NCBI GenBank assembly: GCA_014529385.2
Contig: CM043967.1
Coordinates: forward strand, 5,411,001 to 5,475,000
Origin: Adiantum capillus-veneris
Lineage: Eukaryota; Streptophyta; Polypodiopsida; Polypodiales; Pteridaceae
Length of the DNA stretch: 64,000 nucleotides
Direction: 5' to 3'
This document shows, piece after piece, positions 21,567 to 33,400 of the stretch (positions are counted from its first letter, which is position 1; every line of letters starts with the position of its first letter). The position numbers were made by a program, and so were the translations under genes. The notes beneath the pieces were generated by a model. That model searched no databases, had not been told where the DNA came from, and saw only the letters and a program-made list of their open reading frames with translations.

Positions 21567-23465
21567 CTAACAAACATGGACGTACAGACAGCCATAGACA
21601 TGTAGACATGGATGACTCTGAGGAAACAAACAACGATAGGCGAACGCGAGCAATGAATTAGCACAGACAGATGGATGTAGGCGTTTGTGTTCACATGGAC
21701 CACTCCGAGTACTCAACCGCTTTGGATAAACAAGGCGAATAAACAAGGGAAGGAGAACAGGGGCAACCACGGACACTGCGTGGCCTTGAGGACAGCTTTG
21801 AATAAACAAAGATAGACGGACATAGGCGTTGAAGTAGACATGGACCACTCCGAGCACACCCTAAACCACTCCGGATAAACAAGGGCAACCACCCTAAGCA
21901 GGCACGGACATGCCACTACGTGTATCTTCAGTAAACAACGGTAGTGAACGTGGGAAGCCACGAATAAGTAGACATGGACAACCACGAATGCAGGCAGCCA
22001 TGGGCAGGCAAACGCAGGCAATGAATAAGGAGAAGTAGGCAAATTGGGGCAGCCATGGACAAGTACACACGGGCAGGTGAACACAGACAACGATAAGGAG
22101 AGGCAGGCAAAACGGGGGCAGCCACAGACCGCTGTGCAGCCTCGCGCCCTTGAAGACAATTTTAAATAAGCAAAGACAGGCGAACATAAGTGCACAAGTA
22201 GACATGAACCACTCCAAGGAATCAGCCTTCAAGGATTCCTAATGAGCTCTTGCTTACATACAACAGTTTGACAGCGCTTTGTTTGGGGGCAACTTCTCCG
22301 AAGCCTCCAAAGTACGAAAGGCGGCATCTTTTCTGAAGGGCAATGCTAAGACATGGTGGTAAATCTTGCTTTTGAACAAGAAAGCTCCAAAGACGTGGGT
22401 AAGATTCAAGAAAGTGTTTACTTCGGCATGGTTGACCGAGGAGTATGAACAACCTCGAATACGCAGAGACAGACAGATGTAGGCATTATCCTTGACATGG
22501 GCCACTCCGAGTACTCCTCAACCGCTCTGGATAAACAAGGGCAGGCGAACGGAAGTAGCCACGCACTGCATGTCCTCATGGACAACTTTGAGTAAACAAG
22601 ACAGATGGATGTAGGCGTTGAAGTAGACATGGATCACTTCGAGTACTCCTCAACGGCTCTGGATGAACAAGGTCAGGTGGCCGGAGGCAGCCATGAACCA
22701 CTACGCGGCCTTGAGGGCAGCTTCGAATAAACGAAGACAGACATGCTTATGTAGACAAGTAGCCACAGACCATTGCACGGCCTTGAGGACAACTTTGAGT
22801 AAACAAAGATAGACGGCCATAGGCGTTGAAGTAGACACGGACCACTTCGAGTACTCCTCAACAGCTCTGGATGAACAAGGTCGGGCGGACGGAGGCAGCC
22901 ACAGACCACTGCACGACCTCGAGGACACTTGAGTAAACAAACAGACGGGTGTACGCAGATAGGTATACATGCATAACTCTGAGCGCATGGCAACCGCTCT
23001 GGATAAACAAGGCTGGACGCCCCTAAGCACGCCTATAAGGTCTGAGAGAAGGCTGTTGGCGAACGCAAGCTGCCTCCATAGACCACTCTGTATCCTTGAT
23101 GACAGCCTCCAATAAGCAGAGACAGATGGATGTAGGCGTCATACTCAATGTGGGCCACTCTGAGTACTGCTTAATCGTGGATAAACAAGGGCACTGAAAT
23201 GGAGGCAGCCACGGTCCACTGCACAGCCTCGAAGAAAGCTCTGAGTAAACAAAGACAGACGGATAGGCGTTGAAGTAGACATGGACCACTCCGACTACTC
23301 CTCACCAGCTTTGGATGAACAAGGTCAGGTGGATGGAGGCAGCCACAGACCACTACATGGCCTCAAGGAAAGCTTTGAATAAACAAAGAGAGATGGGCAT
23401 TTGCAGAAAGGTAGACATGGACCACTCGGAGCGCATGGCAACAACTCTGGATAACAAGGCCGAGT
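21567..23465. repeat. Diverged minisatellite, basic unit about 132 bp
   Basis: Recurring blocks are 'GTAGACATGGACCACTCCGA', 'CTCTGGATAAACAAGG', 'GGAGGCAGCCACAGACCACT' and 'GCCTTGAGGACAGCTTTGA'. CACTCCGAGTACTC-type landmarks at 22503, 22635, 22843, 22974, 23156, 23287 and 23423 are spaced 132, 208, 131, 182, 131 and 136 bp. The left part (21567-22200) is more scrambled. Overlapping minus-strand open frames follow from the repeat composition and are not taken as genes. A gag fragment interrupts it at 22255. Confidence 0.85.
22255..22449 (+). pseudogene. Captured gypsy gag (capsid) fragment, 65 codons
   Basis: One frame reads QQFDSALFGGNFSEASKVRK and continues AASFLKGNAKTWW, then a TAA (22360-22362), then KKAPKTWVRFKKVF...AWL. 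It aligns residue for residue with gag of Gy1 (QQFDKAYAGGNFTEASKVRK, around 2790-2985). It is diverged from both Gy1 and Gy2, so it derives from another family member. Minisatellite sequence flanks it on both sides. Confidence 0.85.
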
Positions 23466-24431
23466 GTTGACCTATGTGTCAATAGCATGGTCAACAGTAT
23501 GGCATAACTCAATTTCCGTACCAAAGCCTTATTTTTTTGAGAGTTATGAAATGATGCGGATTATGGTTAAAAACATCATTTGTAATGAGTAGTTATTCTA
23601 GGTGCAGGAGCCGGGGTGCAATGGCACTTCGAGATTGTAAATACAAATCCATTTGACCCATTGGACTCTATTTTGGTTTAACCTAAGGTAGCCTTAGTAT
23701 ATAAGGTACCTAGGTCATTTTGTAAGCAGAACTTCATCATAATCAAGTTTTAAGTTGCCGTCGACTGTGTGCGAGAAAGAAAGAGAGAGTGTGAGCTTCA
23801 TTCTGATGCAACTCCTTGCTCGCTCATCGCATTGGAGATTCGACTGCACCATTGTGCTCGGCGCAGTGAGAGCTATGCATCAATGACAATCATTCCACAC
23901 GGAGCGGAGCACACGCGCTAACGCATCTACGAGCTATTTATGGCCATAAGTGCACCAAACGATGTCTGTTTTCTGTGTCCAAGTAGTCATTAGAATCGTG
24001 GCAACGTAAGCTACACATAGGTACTCATAGATTTCAGTTTCGGGCACTTTCAAAATTCGGTTCTGTCTTCATACGCGTTTTCCGCCGCAGCTAGGTCTGG
24101 AGTGAGGGTTTTGAGTGTAGAGGCTTTGAGAGAGGTGTATCCTAGTGAGGAGATGGTGTTCCGTAAGTTCCATACGATTTTGGTATGATTTGGTGAGTTT
24201 TCTTCTGTTTGTGTGTATGTGGGGTAGGTGGTGTAGTTGAGAGCAGTGAGATTCATGATTGTGGTTTAGTTGTCCTTCCAGAGTGTTGTATGCGTGGGAT
24301 GGTCTCAACCTGACAAGCTAAAGAGATTGCCTCCGTGCGCTTATCGTGTCATCTGTGTCCTCGATTGACACTATGTTATTCTAGGTAGTGTTGTATGCAC
24401 TTTATAGGTGGTGTGATTCGCTCTTGCAACA
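23466..24431 (+). repeat. TatA 5' LTR (966 bp)
   Basis: Starts TGTTGACC and ends GCAACA, directly ahead of a primer site. TATA box TATATAAG at 23698-23705. U5 contains a GA-rich tract (23785). Only one copy is present in the window, so boundaries come from the TG/CA ends and the primer site. Confidence 0.7.
23698..23705 (+). promoter_or_regulatory. TATA box of the TatA LTR
   Basis: TATATAAG, 232 bp into the LTR, is the best promoter candidate for the TatA transcript. Confidence 0.55.
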
Positions 24432-24432
24432 T

Positions 24433-24450
24433 TGGCGTCGTATCCGGGGA
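24433..24450 (+). promoter_or_regulatory. TatA primer-binding site (tRNA-Asp type)
   Basis: TGGCGTCGTATCCGGGGA closely matches TGGCGCCGTTGCCGGGGA, the primer site well known from plant Athila/Tat elements; three positions differ. Confidence 0.75.
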
Positions 24451-27079
24451 CACAAGGACTTGAGTAGGTAATCCTACTAACACTCGTGTGATGGTTGTTT
24501 GCTTTAGTTTTGAGTAAAGAAAGCATTTTTTGAAGTGGATCCGGAAGAGGATGTTTCGAGATCAAGTGGACAGTAGGAAGCGTATGTCTTGCCGAGGGTC
24601 TGCGACTAGATAGATTTTGGTTAGGATTTGTAGTATTAGTTGTAGATTAGAGTAGATGTTTGTGGTTGAGTGTTTTGTGAGGTGATAAAAGCGGTTGCTA
24701 GTCTGTGTGTGGTAGTGAACCGTTTTTCTACTCATAAAGGAAAACACCCATATGATGTGTAGGAGTAGCTTTAGGTAAGTGATATGATTCTGATCTAGAG
24801 TTATTCATCATTGATTTATTTATTGAAGTGCTTGTTTGCATTCGTGATCTTTGAAAAGTCTGATTTTGAAGGCAAAAATGCAAAAAACAGATTTGTGTAG
24901 ACATTTTTCATGAATGATTGGTGCTGTGCATCTAAGAGAGCATGTGCAAGGGTTTTGTGTAGGAAAACTGCAATTCTGTAAACTTGGACATCCTACGCGT
25001 ATGATGTCTCAAAAGGCATGTGGAGACCAAATTTAAAAAATCTGACTGCACCAAAGTGTTCAGAAGGGGACCGAGACTAGAGTTTTGACTAACTCTTGAC
25101 ACCCAAAAGGCAAAAGGCAGAGTATCGAAAATGAAAAAAGAGAAACTTGTTCTGAGCATATTCTTGCATGAAAATTGATAGAAGTGCTTGAAAACTAGTG
25201 CTAGAGACTTGGGGATGCTTGTGAATGAATGCTGGCCAAAAATTCATCAGTAGACATCATACGCGTATGATGTTTGAAGGGTAAATCTGACAACCAAAGT
25301 GAACTTTTGACACTACATCCATGTTTAGCATGTTGTGTTCAACACATACACCAAATTTCATGTCATTTGGGCATATAGATTGAGAGTTGAGGGGATTTTA
25401 ATCTTTTAGGGGATTTCCTTGTCAAAAAATGGTGATTGTGTGTAATTTTGTTGTCCAGAATTTACTGTGAGCACATGTGCATATTGTCCATACCAAGGGT
25501 ACTTTGGTAGAAACAGAACTTCATTTTGATCACCTTGACATCATACGCGTATGATGTCCTAGAGGCCAGATCTGAGGTCAAAGACACATTTGAGTGCACC
25601 CTTGTGATCTAGAACATTTAGGAAGCAAATAAGCCAAATTTCATTGAACTTGAAGCATTTTTTAGCTTATTGTTTAAAGAGAAATTTTAGGAACCAAAGT
25701 TGACATATGAGCATACTAGGGTTTGTAGCACAACCAAACAAGCTTCTAGACCAAATTTTATATGATTCTGAGCACATAGACATCATACGCGTATGATGTC
25801 TCATGTCAAGATCTAAAGATCCAACTGCACTTTTGACCACAGAGAAAGTTTAGAAATGATGTGTTAAGCTTGTTTGCAAAATTTCAACTTATTTCGACAC
25901 ATATCTTTGAATCTAAGGAGATTTTCTAGATCCATGTGGAAAGGTAACGATTTTGAGCAATTTTGACATCCAAAATTTGTTGTGATCACATATTCTTGTT
26001 GTATGCATCAAGGAGTACCTTGGGTAGAAGCAGAAGTGAAATTGAGCCAAAAGATTATCATATGCGTATGATGTCTCTTAGAGGCTACATCTGGGTCAAA
26101 TCAGACATTTAAGTACACCATAGTGTCCGAGAGCATAAAACAAGTCTCTAGCCAAAATTCCATTGCATTTGGAGCACATTTGAGCTAAAAAGTGTCAGAA
26201 GACGAAAATTGTTCAATGTTTATGCTTGTATTTGGAGCACATTTGGGCACAAAAAGTGTTCAAATTGAATTCTAGAAGTTGCTGAGAGTTGCTTGAGTGA
26301 TAAGGAGTATGTGGAATAAAACTCACTTCAGTTCGCCACAAAAGACATCATATGCGTATTATGTCTCAAGTGTCAAATTAGAGGTCAAAAATTACATCTA
26401 AGCTCACAAAAGTGTTTGCCATCACAAAATAGGCTTAGAGACCAATTTTCAATCACTTTTGGCTTAGTTAACCTTCTTGGGAAGTTGCAAGAAACCAAAT
26501 AGAAAAAGGAGTGATAGATCTCACTAAAAGTGTCAAATCACAAACTAAGACTTAAAGTGGTTAGAGTACATTAAGGAGAATCTACAACTAAAGTTTGGAG
26601 CAATTCTGGGTCAGGAGACATCATACGCGTATGAAGTCTCCAGACATAGGTTGAGGCCAGACAGTAACTTTGGCTAGTTAAACCTTCCTTTTGACCCTAG
26701 AATCCCAAATATCATTTTAAAACAAAATTTGGACACTTGTATCAAAGCATGCATCTAGTGTTGACACTCTAAAATTGTAAGAATTGACCTACACGAAGAT
26801 TGAAGGCGAGAGAGAACTGTTTTGACCATACCTTGAGCTTTCGATATTGGATTCAGAAACTTTTTTTTTAATCAAAACGAAGCTCCAGAGTAGCTCTACG
26901 TCGTTTAAGGCCTTAAAATTCATTCGGAAGTTAAGGGTGTCTAAAAGTAACAATTTGAGGGAATCATGAGAAATCGGTTGCGATTTTGGACATAGTTTCG
27001 ACTTTTCTCTAACCAAAATACTTGAACACATTGGTGTAAGTCTTCTTACATAAGGCTAAATGTGTTAAACCCAAAAATC
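24451..27079 (+). other. TatA leader region, non-coding
   Basis: 2.6 kb between primer site and first ORF. 24451-24980 holds nothing recognised. 24987-26648 is the palindrome array. 26650-27079 is AT-rich with no gene. Long leaders are typical of Tat/Ogre elements. Confidence 0.6.
24987..26648. repeat. Palindrome array A: seven units, period 242-291 bp
   Basis: A 22-bp palindrome (GA + CATCATACGCGTATGATG + TC) recurs at 24987, 25253, 25537, 25779, about 26054, 26344 and 26627. Copies at 25537 and 25779 are perfect. 24987, 25253 and 26627 have one change each; 26054 and 26344 have two or more. Between palindromes the units are diverged but keep landmarks such as 'AGATCTGAGGTCAAA', 'CCAAATTTCAT..ATTTGG' and 'GTGCACC'. 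This is an old tandem array in which the palindrome is the best kept part. Confidence 0.9.
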
Positions 27080-29881
27080 ATGTCTACTCTAGTTTCAAAC
27101 TCAACTTACACAAGATTAGGGATCTCAACAATAGAGGAGCATCCGCCCATTATGGATCTTTCAAACTTGCAGTTGATAAATATCAATTTTATTGAAAGAG
27201 TTTGGATGAAAGATCATGAGAGTGAAGGACTGTATAGATACGATGAAGGCAATGAGGTTAACCTTTATAGGTTGTCATAGCCATACCCATAAGAGTTGAC
27301 AAATTATAAGCTCTTATATGTCTAGACATACGGAGTCGACTATCAATGGAAATCTATAGTTGTTGATAAGTATGGACGACAATACATAGCTGTAGAAAGC
27401 ATAAATTCACAGAATGCATTAGAAATAGCTGGATATTTGATCAATGTAAGTACTACAAATACCTCCACCAAACACAAGAATTCATATGAGAATTCCAAAA
27501 AGGGAGCCACTTGGATTTACTTCTAGAGCAATAACGAGAGATGAAACGATTACAGAGATGGTAGACATGCCTCCTCAAGTGAATCGCTCTAATGGACCAA
27601 TCTCCAAGAGAACAACCAATCCCTTCGAAGAAGAACCTAGTCATAGTAGAAGACCTGAAGTGAGAGAAGAATTGAGAGAGTCTATGGTTAGACTTGTAGG
27701 GCGAGGTAGACCATCCCAAATCCAGAAATGGGTAAACAGGAAGTACTCTGGAGATAATGATCCAAGAGATGACATAGCGGCTTTCAAACGAGTAATTAGA
27801 GCAAAGGAAGTTTTGGATTCTGGGACAGTTTGTGGGATTCGAAGTGACTCTTGAAGATGACGTGGCTACATGGTTCGACTCTAGACGAGGTGTTTGAAGA
27901 ATTCATCAAAGAATTCTCGCAGAAAGGCATAGTTCATAATATAGTTTCACAAATTCATGGATTCAAACAGAAAGAGGGTGAATCAATGCGTAAAACGGCA
28001 TTACGGCTCAAGAGATATGTCAAGTTTTGTCCAAACGCGAAACTACCTACTCGAGTACGGTTGATGCTGATCTTTATCCAGGGAATGAGACATGCGGGTC
28101 TTCAAAAGGACCTGCATATGATAAGGAGCATGACGCTAAACGAATTGATCAAAGAAGCTCTTTATCTGGTGGATAATTTTGAGAAATATAAAGAAAAGGA
28201 TTGTAAGAGTCAAGAGGACGACACATCCTTTCAGCATAGTGATTCACAGATGACTTAGTTCATTGCAAAACCAACCAACACCTATTGATCAAGAAAAGTT
28301 TATCGACGAAATGGTCAACATGTTAATTCCTCTTGTAAGGTCTGATCCGAGGGAGCTTAAGTGGTGCAAAATTGAGAGAAAATGGACAAACCATACGAGG
28401 AAAGAGTGTTATTATGGCATGGAATATGATGGGGATAGGTATGTATAACCTGTTCCAGTAGCACCTACTCCACCTAGATATGATACGAGGAATGCGCGAG
28501 GATCAATAGGAGTTTCGAGGCCACAATCTGTCTTAGGACAACAATTTCCTCTGCTAGGTGCTCAAATGCTTATAGACATGTGATATCCTCCAATGATGGA
28601 AGCATCCAATAAACAAACGTTAGTACCAACTATAATGTATTAGAACAACCAAAGCAGGTACTGTCCTTCGAAGCGACAAAAGATAAGAGAAACACATGGA
28701 GTGGTGAGGTCGGTACAACCTTCACCTCCTGCGTTTCAATGTGAAAAAAGAAGGTATGAGATGGACAAAAGGACATTGTGGTTCATTGTGCATAGAGGCT
28801 TAGCTAGGTCAGAGTCTGTTTACAGCCAAGAGGAAATGCAAGAAGAAGCTCCTCAACGAGATTGTTACAAAAGCTGTGACCACCACTTGGTCAAACAATG
28901 TCCTCAAACAGAGATCACTCAAGTAAATGCTTATTGTCTTGAATGTGGTGTTAATTCACTTATCCCCGATTTGTCCAAAAAATCCAAACCAGTCATAAAG
29001 ATTAAAACGAATGTTTTAGGAATCGTTCAGCTAGCCAGTAGCTCGAAAAACTAAAATGCCGTACCAGTTCATGTAGTTACAAGAGCGCACGCTCAAAAGG
29101 AAGCTAATGAGAACCCAGAGGCAGAGACAACGAGAATTGATGAGAACCCAGAGACAGAGAAAATGAAAACTGATGCCAGTCCAGAGACAGGTGAGCCAAA
29201 GACTGACGCACCTAGTAAAAAAACCAAGAGCAAACGGAATAGTTGGAAAGCTAAACAGGTTAGGATGAAAGCACGTAGGGAACGAGAGGAGAAATCCCTA
29301 GCTAAGAAGCGTACCCAAGCTAAAGAGAAGATAAGACAACATGAGGAAACGGTTGCACCTCCTCTTATGCGGATGTCTCAACGTCCAGAAGAACCATCCA
29401 TGGAAATTGAACCAAGAAGTGCTAGTTCGGGAGGATCAATATTGGTCAAGAAGGTTAATGAACCATTAGATGCCCTTCTAAAAGCCTATGAAACATGTCT
29501 AAAAAACAACCAAATCCAAGAACAGAGGTGGATGACTTCCAAAGGAGCTCTAAACCAAGAACCTAATGTTTTGTCAACACGATGATCCACAAGCAGGGTT
29601 AGTATATCTCTATGAAGAAGAAGAAAGAGTGCGACCCAAGGGGAGCACCAAGAGGCATAAGAACTAGCAAAAGTGAATGAAAACACTATTGATCCCTAAA
29701 ATACCGCCAACGAAGGAGGCCACTACCTCAACAATCATAGAGACACCCCAAGAAAAGACCAAAAAATCCTCTAAGTATAAAACTCAACATAAAGTATTAT
29801 CACTCCTCAGTGAAGAGAATCCTCCAAAAGCTACACACAAAGAGATTGATTTGCCACAAGAAACACACAAGGCTGCAGGGG
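27080..29881 (+). pseudogene. gag: TatA gag region, broken
   Basis: Starts MSTLVSNSTYTRL at 27080 and stops at 27280. 27486-27854 leads into the capsid-type gag domain, which continues after two frame changes near 27850 (LEDDVATWFDS in one frame, then 27851-28258 in another). The latter contains the F..EF, GFKQKEGES and RYVKFCP signatures of the plant Retrotrans_gag family. 28340-28448 has WC-x7-WTNHTRKECYY, shared with TatC. 28862-28900 is a degenerate zinc knuckle (CYKSCDHHLVKQC), and 'VVTRAHAQ' follows near 29075. 29163-29585 is a Lys/Glu-rich linker. No protease or RT is present before the copia insertion. It cannot be translated as one product. Confidence 0.75.
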
Positions 29882-29886
29882 ACACC
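29882..29886. repeat. Target-site duplication of Cop1 (ACACC)
   Basis: ACACC precedes the 5' LTR and recurs at 35005-35009 right after the 3' LTR. Removing Cop1 and one copy rejoins an open, acidic frame of TatA. Confidence 0.85.
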
Positions 29887-30113
29887 TGTTACCATATACA
29901 TGTGGTAGTGATGTGTGTGAACACACTAGGACCGCCGGGACATTTTTTCCCTCTTTAGGAGGTTTTTTCCCCCGTGCATTGTATATACGCCCATCACTCT
30001 AGGGCTATCTATCTTTCCATTGCACACTAAGTAAAACCCTCTCTATTGTGTGCCTTGAGCTTCTTTCGTCTTCTCCAAGCTGTGTGTGTTTCTCTGCAAC
30101 CCTAATTTCAACA
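29887..30113 (+). repeat. Cop1 5' LTR (227 bp)
   Basis: Starts TGTTACCATATAC and ends TTTCAACA. Contains TATATAC at 29982-29988 (weak TATA). It matches 34811-35004 from 'ACACACTAGGACC' onward with a handful of substitutions and a poly-T/poly-C length change. Confidence 0.88.
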
Positions 30114-30115
30114 AT

Positions 30116-30127
30116 TGGTATCAGAGC
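30116..30127 (+). promoter_or_regulatory. Cop1 primer-binding site (initiator-Met type)
   Basis: TGGTATCAGAGC, the classic plant copia primer site, two bases after the LTR. Confidence 0.9.
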
Positions 30128-30397
30128 AGGTCACGTCCTCCCGGGCTTAGTCGCCAGTTGCTCCAGCACACGCCTGCTCACTTTCTCCGATTTCAGTGAG
30201 CTTTGGCGAGCGTTCGCAGGTCGACAAATATTTTGGGGACGCTCAAAGAGCTCGGTTTGCTCAGAATTTTGATTTGGGCTCATTTCGGCCTTCGTTTCCA
30301 CTACAGGCAGTACTGCACAAGGTATTTCGTCATTTTGTGCAGAATTTCTGTCAGTGCCGTTTTCTGCATAACAGGTGTCTTATAGTCTTCTACGGTT

Positions 30398-30413
30398 TGT
30401 GCTATATAGCACA
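30398..30413. repeat. 16-bp perfect palindrome in the Cop1 leader
   Basis: TGTGCTATATAGCACA lies 63 bp upstream of the gag ATG. It could form an RNA stem or a dimer contact; no function is shown. Confidence 0.6.
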
Positions 30414-30475
30414 GGTTGTTCCCGCTCCATTTCTCCTATTTTCGGACAGTTTTCACATCAGGTGCAGCATTTACC

Positions 30476-33400
30476 ATGGCTGACAACAACAACACAGATG
30501 TGTTCAAGATGTTTACTGTTGAGGACAGGTTGGATGGGGGCAACTACCCTATGTCGGCTTATATGATGCAACATGTTCTTGTGTCAAAAGGTGTCTGGAA
30601 CATTGTGCAGGGCATTGATGTACGTCCTGGTTCTGAGGATGTAGGCAATGTTGAGGATGTTGCAGGTCTTGCTGCAAGGATTGCAGCTGTTAGAGTTGTT
30701 TTGCCTACGGCAGAACAAGCTTGTTGGGATGTTAAGGATGCGCAGGCTCATGCATTGATTGCGTTGTCTGTGAAGCGCACCATTGTTTCTCACATCCGTT
30801 CAGCAAAATTAGCAAAACAGGCTTGGGATATTTTAGCAGGTCTTTATGCAAGCCGCAATGAGGCTAAAATTGCTTTGTTGCGTAAAGAGCTGGAGTCGAA
30901 GATTATGTATGAGGAAGATGATATGGACACTTTCCTTGCTAGTGTCAAGGATATCAATGAGCAGCTTATTTCTGCAGGTGAAGTCATTTTAAACAGTTCC
31001 CTTGTGTAGACTGTTCTTGATGCCTTACCAGATTCCTACCAGACTTTTGCTAGTACTTGGAGACCGATGACCCAAGAAAATCCTGAAGTTGTCAAGTTTG
31101 ATGCATTATGCACATTGCTGTTGCAAGAGTCACTTTCCAGAAAAAACAGGACTAGGCAACGTGCAGTTGAACAGGCTTTTATTGCTTCTCAAAGAAAGGG
31201 TGGTAATAGTAATGCAACCACTTCATATGGTTCTGCTGCGAGCGGCAAAAATTATGTTCTAATGCTTCTGCTGGCAGCACTCCGTCTGGAAATTCTGGTG
31301 ATAAGAGCAAAAAGAAGATGCGTTGCCATTATTGTAAAGCCAATGATCACTTGATCAAGTTGTGTCCTAAGTTGAAGGCCAAACAAGTTGTGTCCTAAGT
31401 TGAAGGCCAAAAAGGCTAAGAAGAAAGAGGGTGGTTCCACTGCAAATGCTGGTTCCACTACAAATGCAGCCATTGTTGAGTCTTCTGTGAAAGGAGATTG
31501 TGTTGTTGATGTTGATGCAGAATGGGCTTTTAGCGCAGAGTGCACTTACAATCTTGCTGTCCATGATGCATGCTTGTCAGTTGTTGCTGTAGATTCACAT
31601 GTGTGGTATTTCGACAGTGGTGCTACAAAGCACATTACCTCACATCATGAATTGTTTACCTCTCTTGAGTTTGTCCGTCATGGGAATTCAGTCACTTGTG
31701 CTGCCAACGCCTCTTATCCAGTTCAGGGAGTTGGAAAGATTGTGCTCACTGCTGCTAATGGTAGTTCCTTCACACCTGTTGATGCACTTTATGTACCTGG
31801 GATCAAGAAGAATCTCGTCTGTATCCGCACTTTCTAGACTTGGACTTGTAGTCAAATTTGTGGATGACAGATGTACAGTTCATGATCTCAGTTTTGGTGA
31901 TGAAATTGTTGCCTCTGGGATTTTGTGCCGTGGGCTGTATAAGCTCACTTTGTATGACAAGTGTGGAAAAAATTTTGCAAATGCTGTTGCAGATTCAGGG
32001 GCTATTTCAGATGCAAAACTTTGGCATGCACGTTTTGGTCATCTGAATTTTGCCAGTTTGCTGCGTTTGCAGAAATCTGATATGGTTGCTTCTTTGCCGC
32101 CTCTTGAAGCACCTGTGAAACATGTTTGTGAAGGCTGTATTTTGGGTAAGATGCAGCGTTCTAAATTTCCAAAGGATGGATTAGTTTGGGCCACATGCAG
32201 GTTGCAGCTTGTACATAGTGATGTTTGTGGGCCCATGCAAACTCCGTCCTTGGGCAATTACCTGTACTTCGTGACTTTCATTGATGATTACTCCAGGCAT
32301 GCATGGGTATTTCCGCTTAAAGCGAAGTCCGAAGTTTTTATGTGCTTCAAACAATTTCTAGCTATGACTGAAAATATCTCGAAATGTACTATGGGTACCC
32401 TCCGTTCCGATCGAATATGTCTCATGAATTTAATGCATTTCTCGCTAGTCGTGGGATAAAACACCAATGTACAGTGCCTTATACACCTCAGCAAAATGGT
32501 GTTGCTGAGAGGAAAAACAGGTCACTGACGGAAATGGCATGATGTATGGTCAAAAGTCAAGCTTTGCCGCATTCTTTTTGGCTTGAGGCCATCATGTGTG
32601 CCACTTATGTACTTAACAGGTGTCCTACGAAAGCTTTGCAGTCTATTACTCCATATGAAGCATGGCATGATAGAAAGCCTTCTATTGAGCACATGCGTGT
32701 TTTTGGCTGTTTGGCATATGCTTTGGTGCCACAAGTGCAACGTTGAAAATTGGATGATAAGGCTGTCAAATGTATTTTTGTTGGTTATAGTGCTAAAAGC
32801 AAAGGTTATAGGTTGTATCATCCGCAAACAAAACGTATTCTGGTTTCTCGGTATGTAGTGTTTGTGGAAGATTTTGTTCAGCCCTTGCTGTCATGTACTA
32901 GAGACAGTAATGTAAACTCACAGGACATTTATGACACTTTGTTGCCTCTTTTCAGTGGTGGAAATACGAATGTAAGTTCCAATGAGGCAAATGTATAGCC
33001 TATGGGGGTTTCTGAAAATGTTTTAGATCAGCCTATTACTGATGCAGATGTACATGATGTACTTGATGAGAAAAGGGCTGAAAATGAGCAGGCTAGAGGT
33101 ATGCCAAAATGGCTGGTGCACACTTTGCGTGACAGTAAATTGGATGCACCTTTGTCTAGTCGTACTCGTTCAGGCTCTCGCCATGCATCTTATGCATCAG
33201 ATTGTTATGCTTTGGTTGTGTCTAGTTTACATGATGTTGAGGAGCCTCTGTCTTTTGATGAAGCACAAAATTCAAAAAATTGGATGGTTGCCATGCAATC
33301 ATAATATGATGCACTGATAGAAAATGACACATGGACTTTATGTGATTTGCCTCCTGGCAAAAAGGCCATTGGTACGAAGTGGGTTTACAAGTTGAAACGC

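Noticed and set aside
21518-23353. Many overlapping minus-strand open frames rich in Cys, Ser, Leu and Pro (up to 160 codons)
   Set aside because: They follow the repeat units of the minisatellite, overlap each other in several frames and share no family motif.
24987-26648. Regularly spaced identical palindromes as a CRISPR array
   Set aside because: Spacing is 240-290 bp, spacers are themselves related to each other, and the setting is a plant retrotransposon leader without cas genes.
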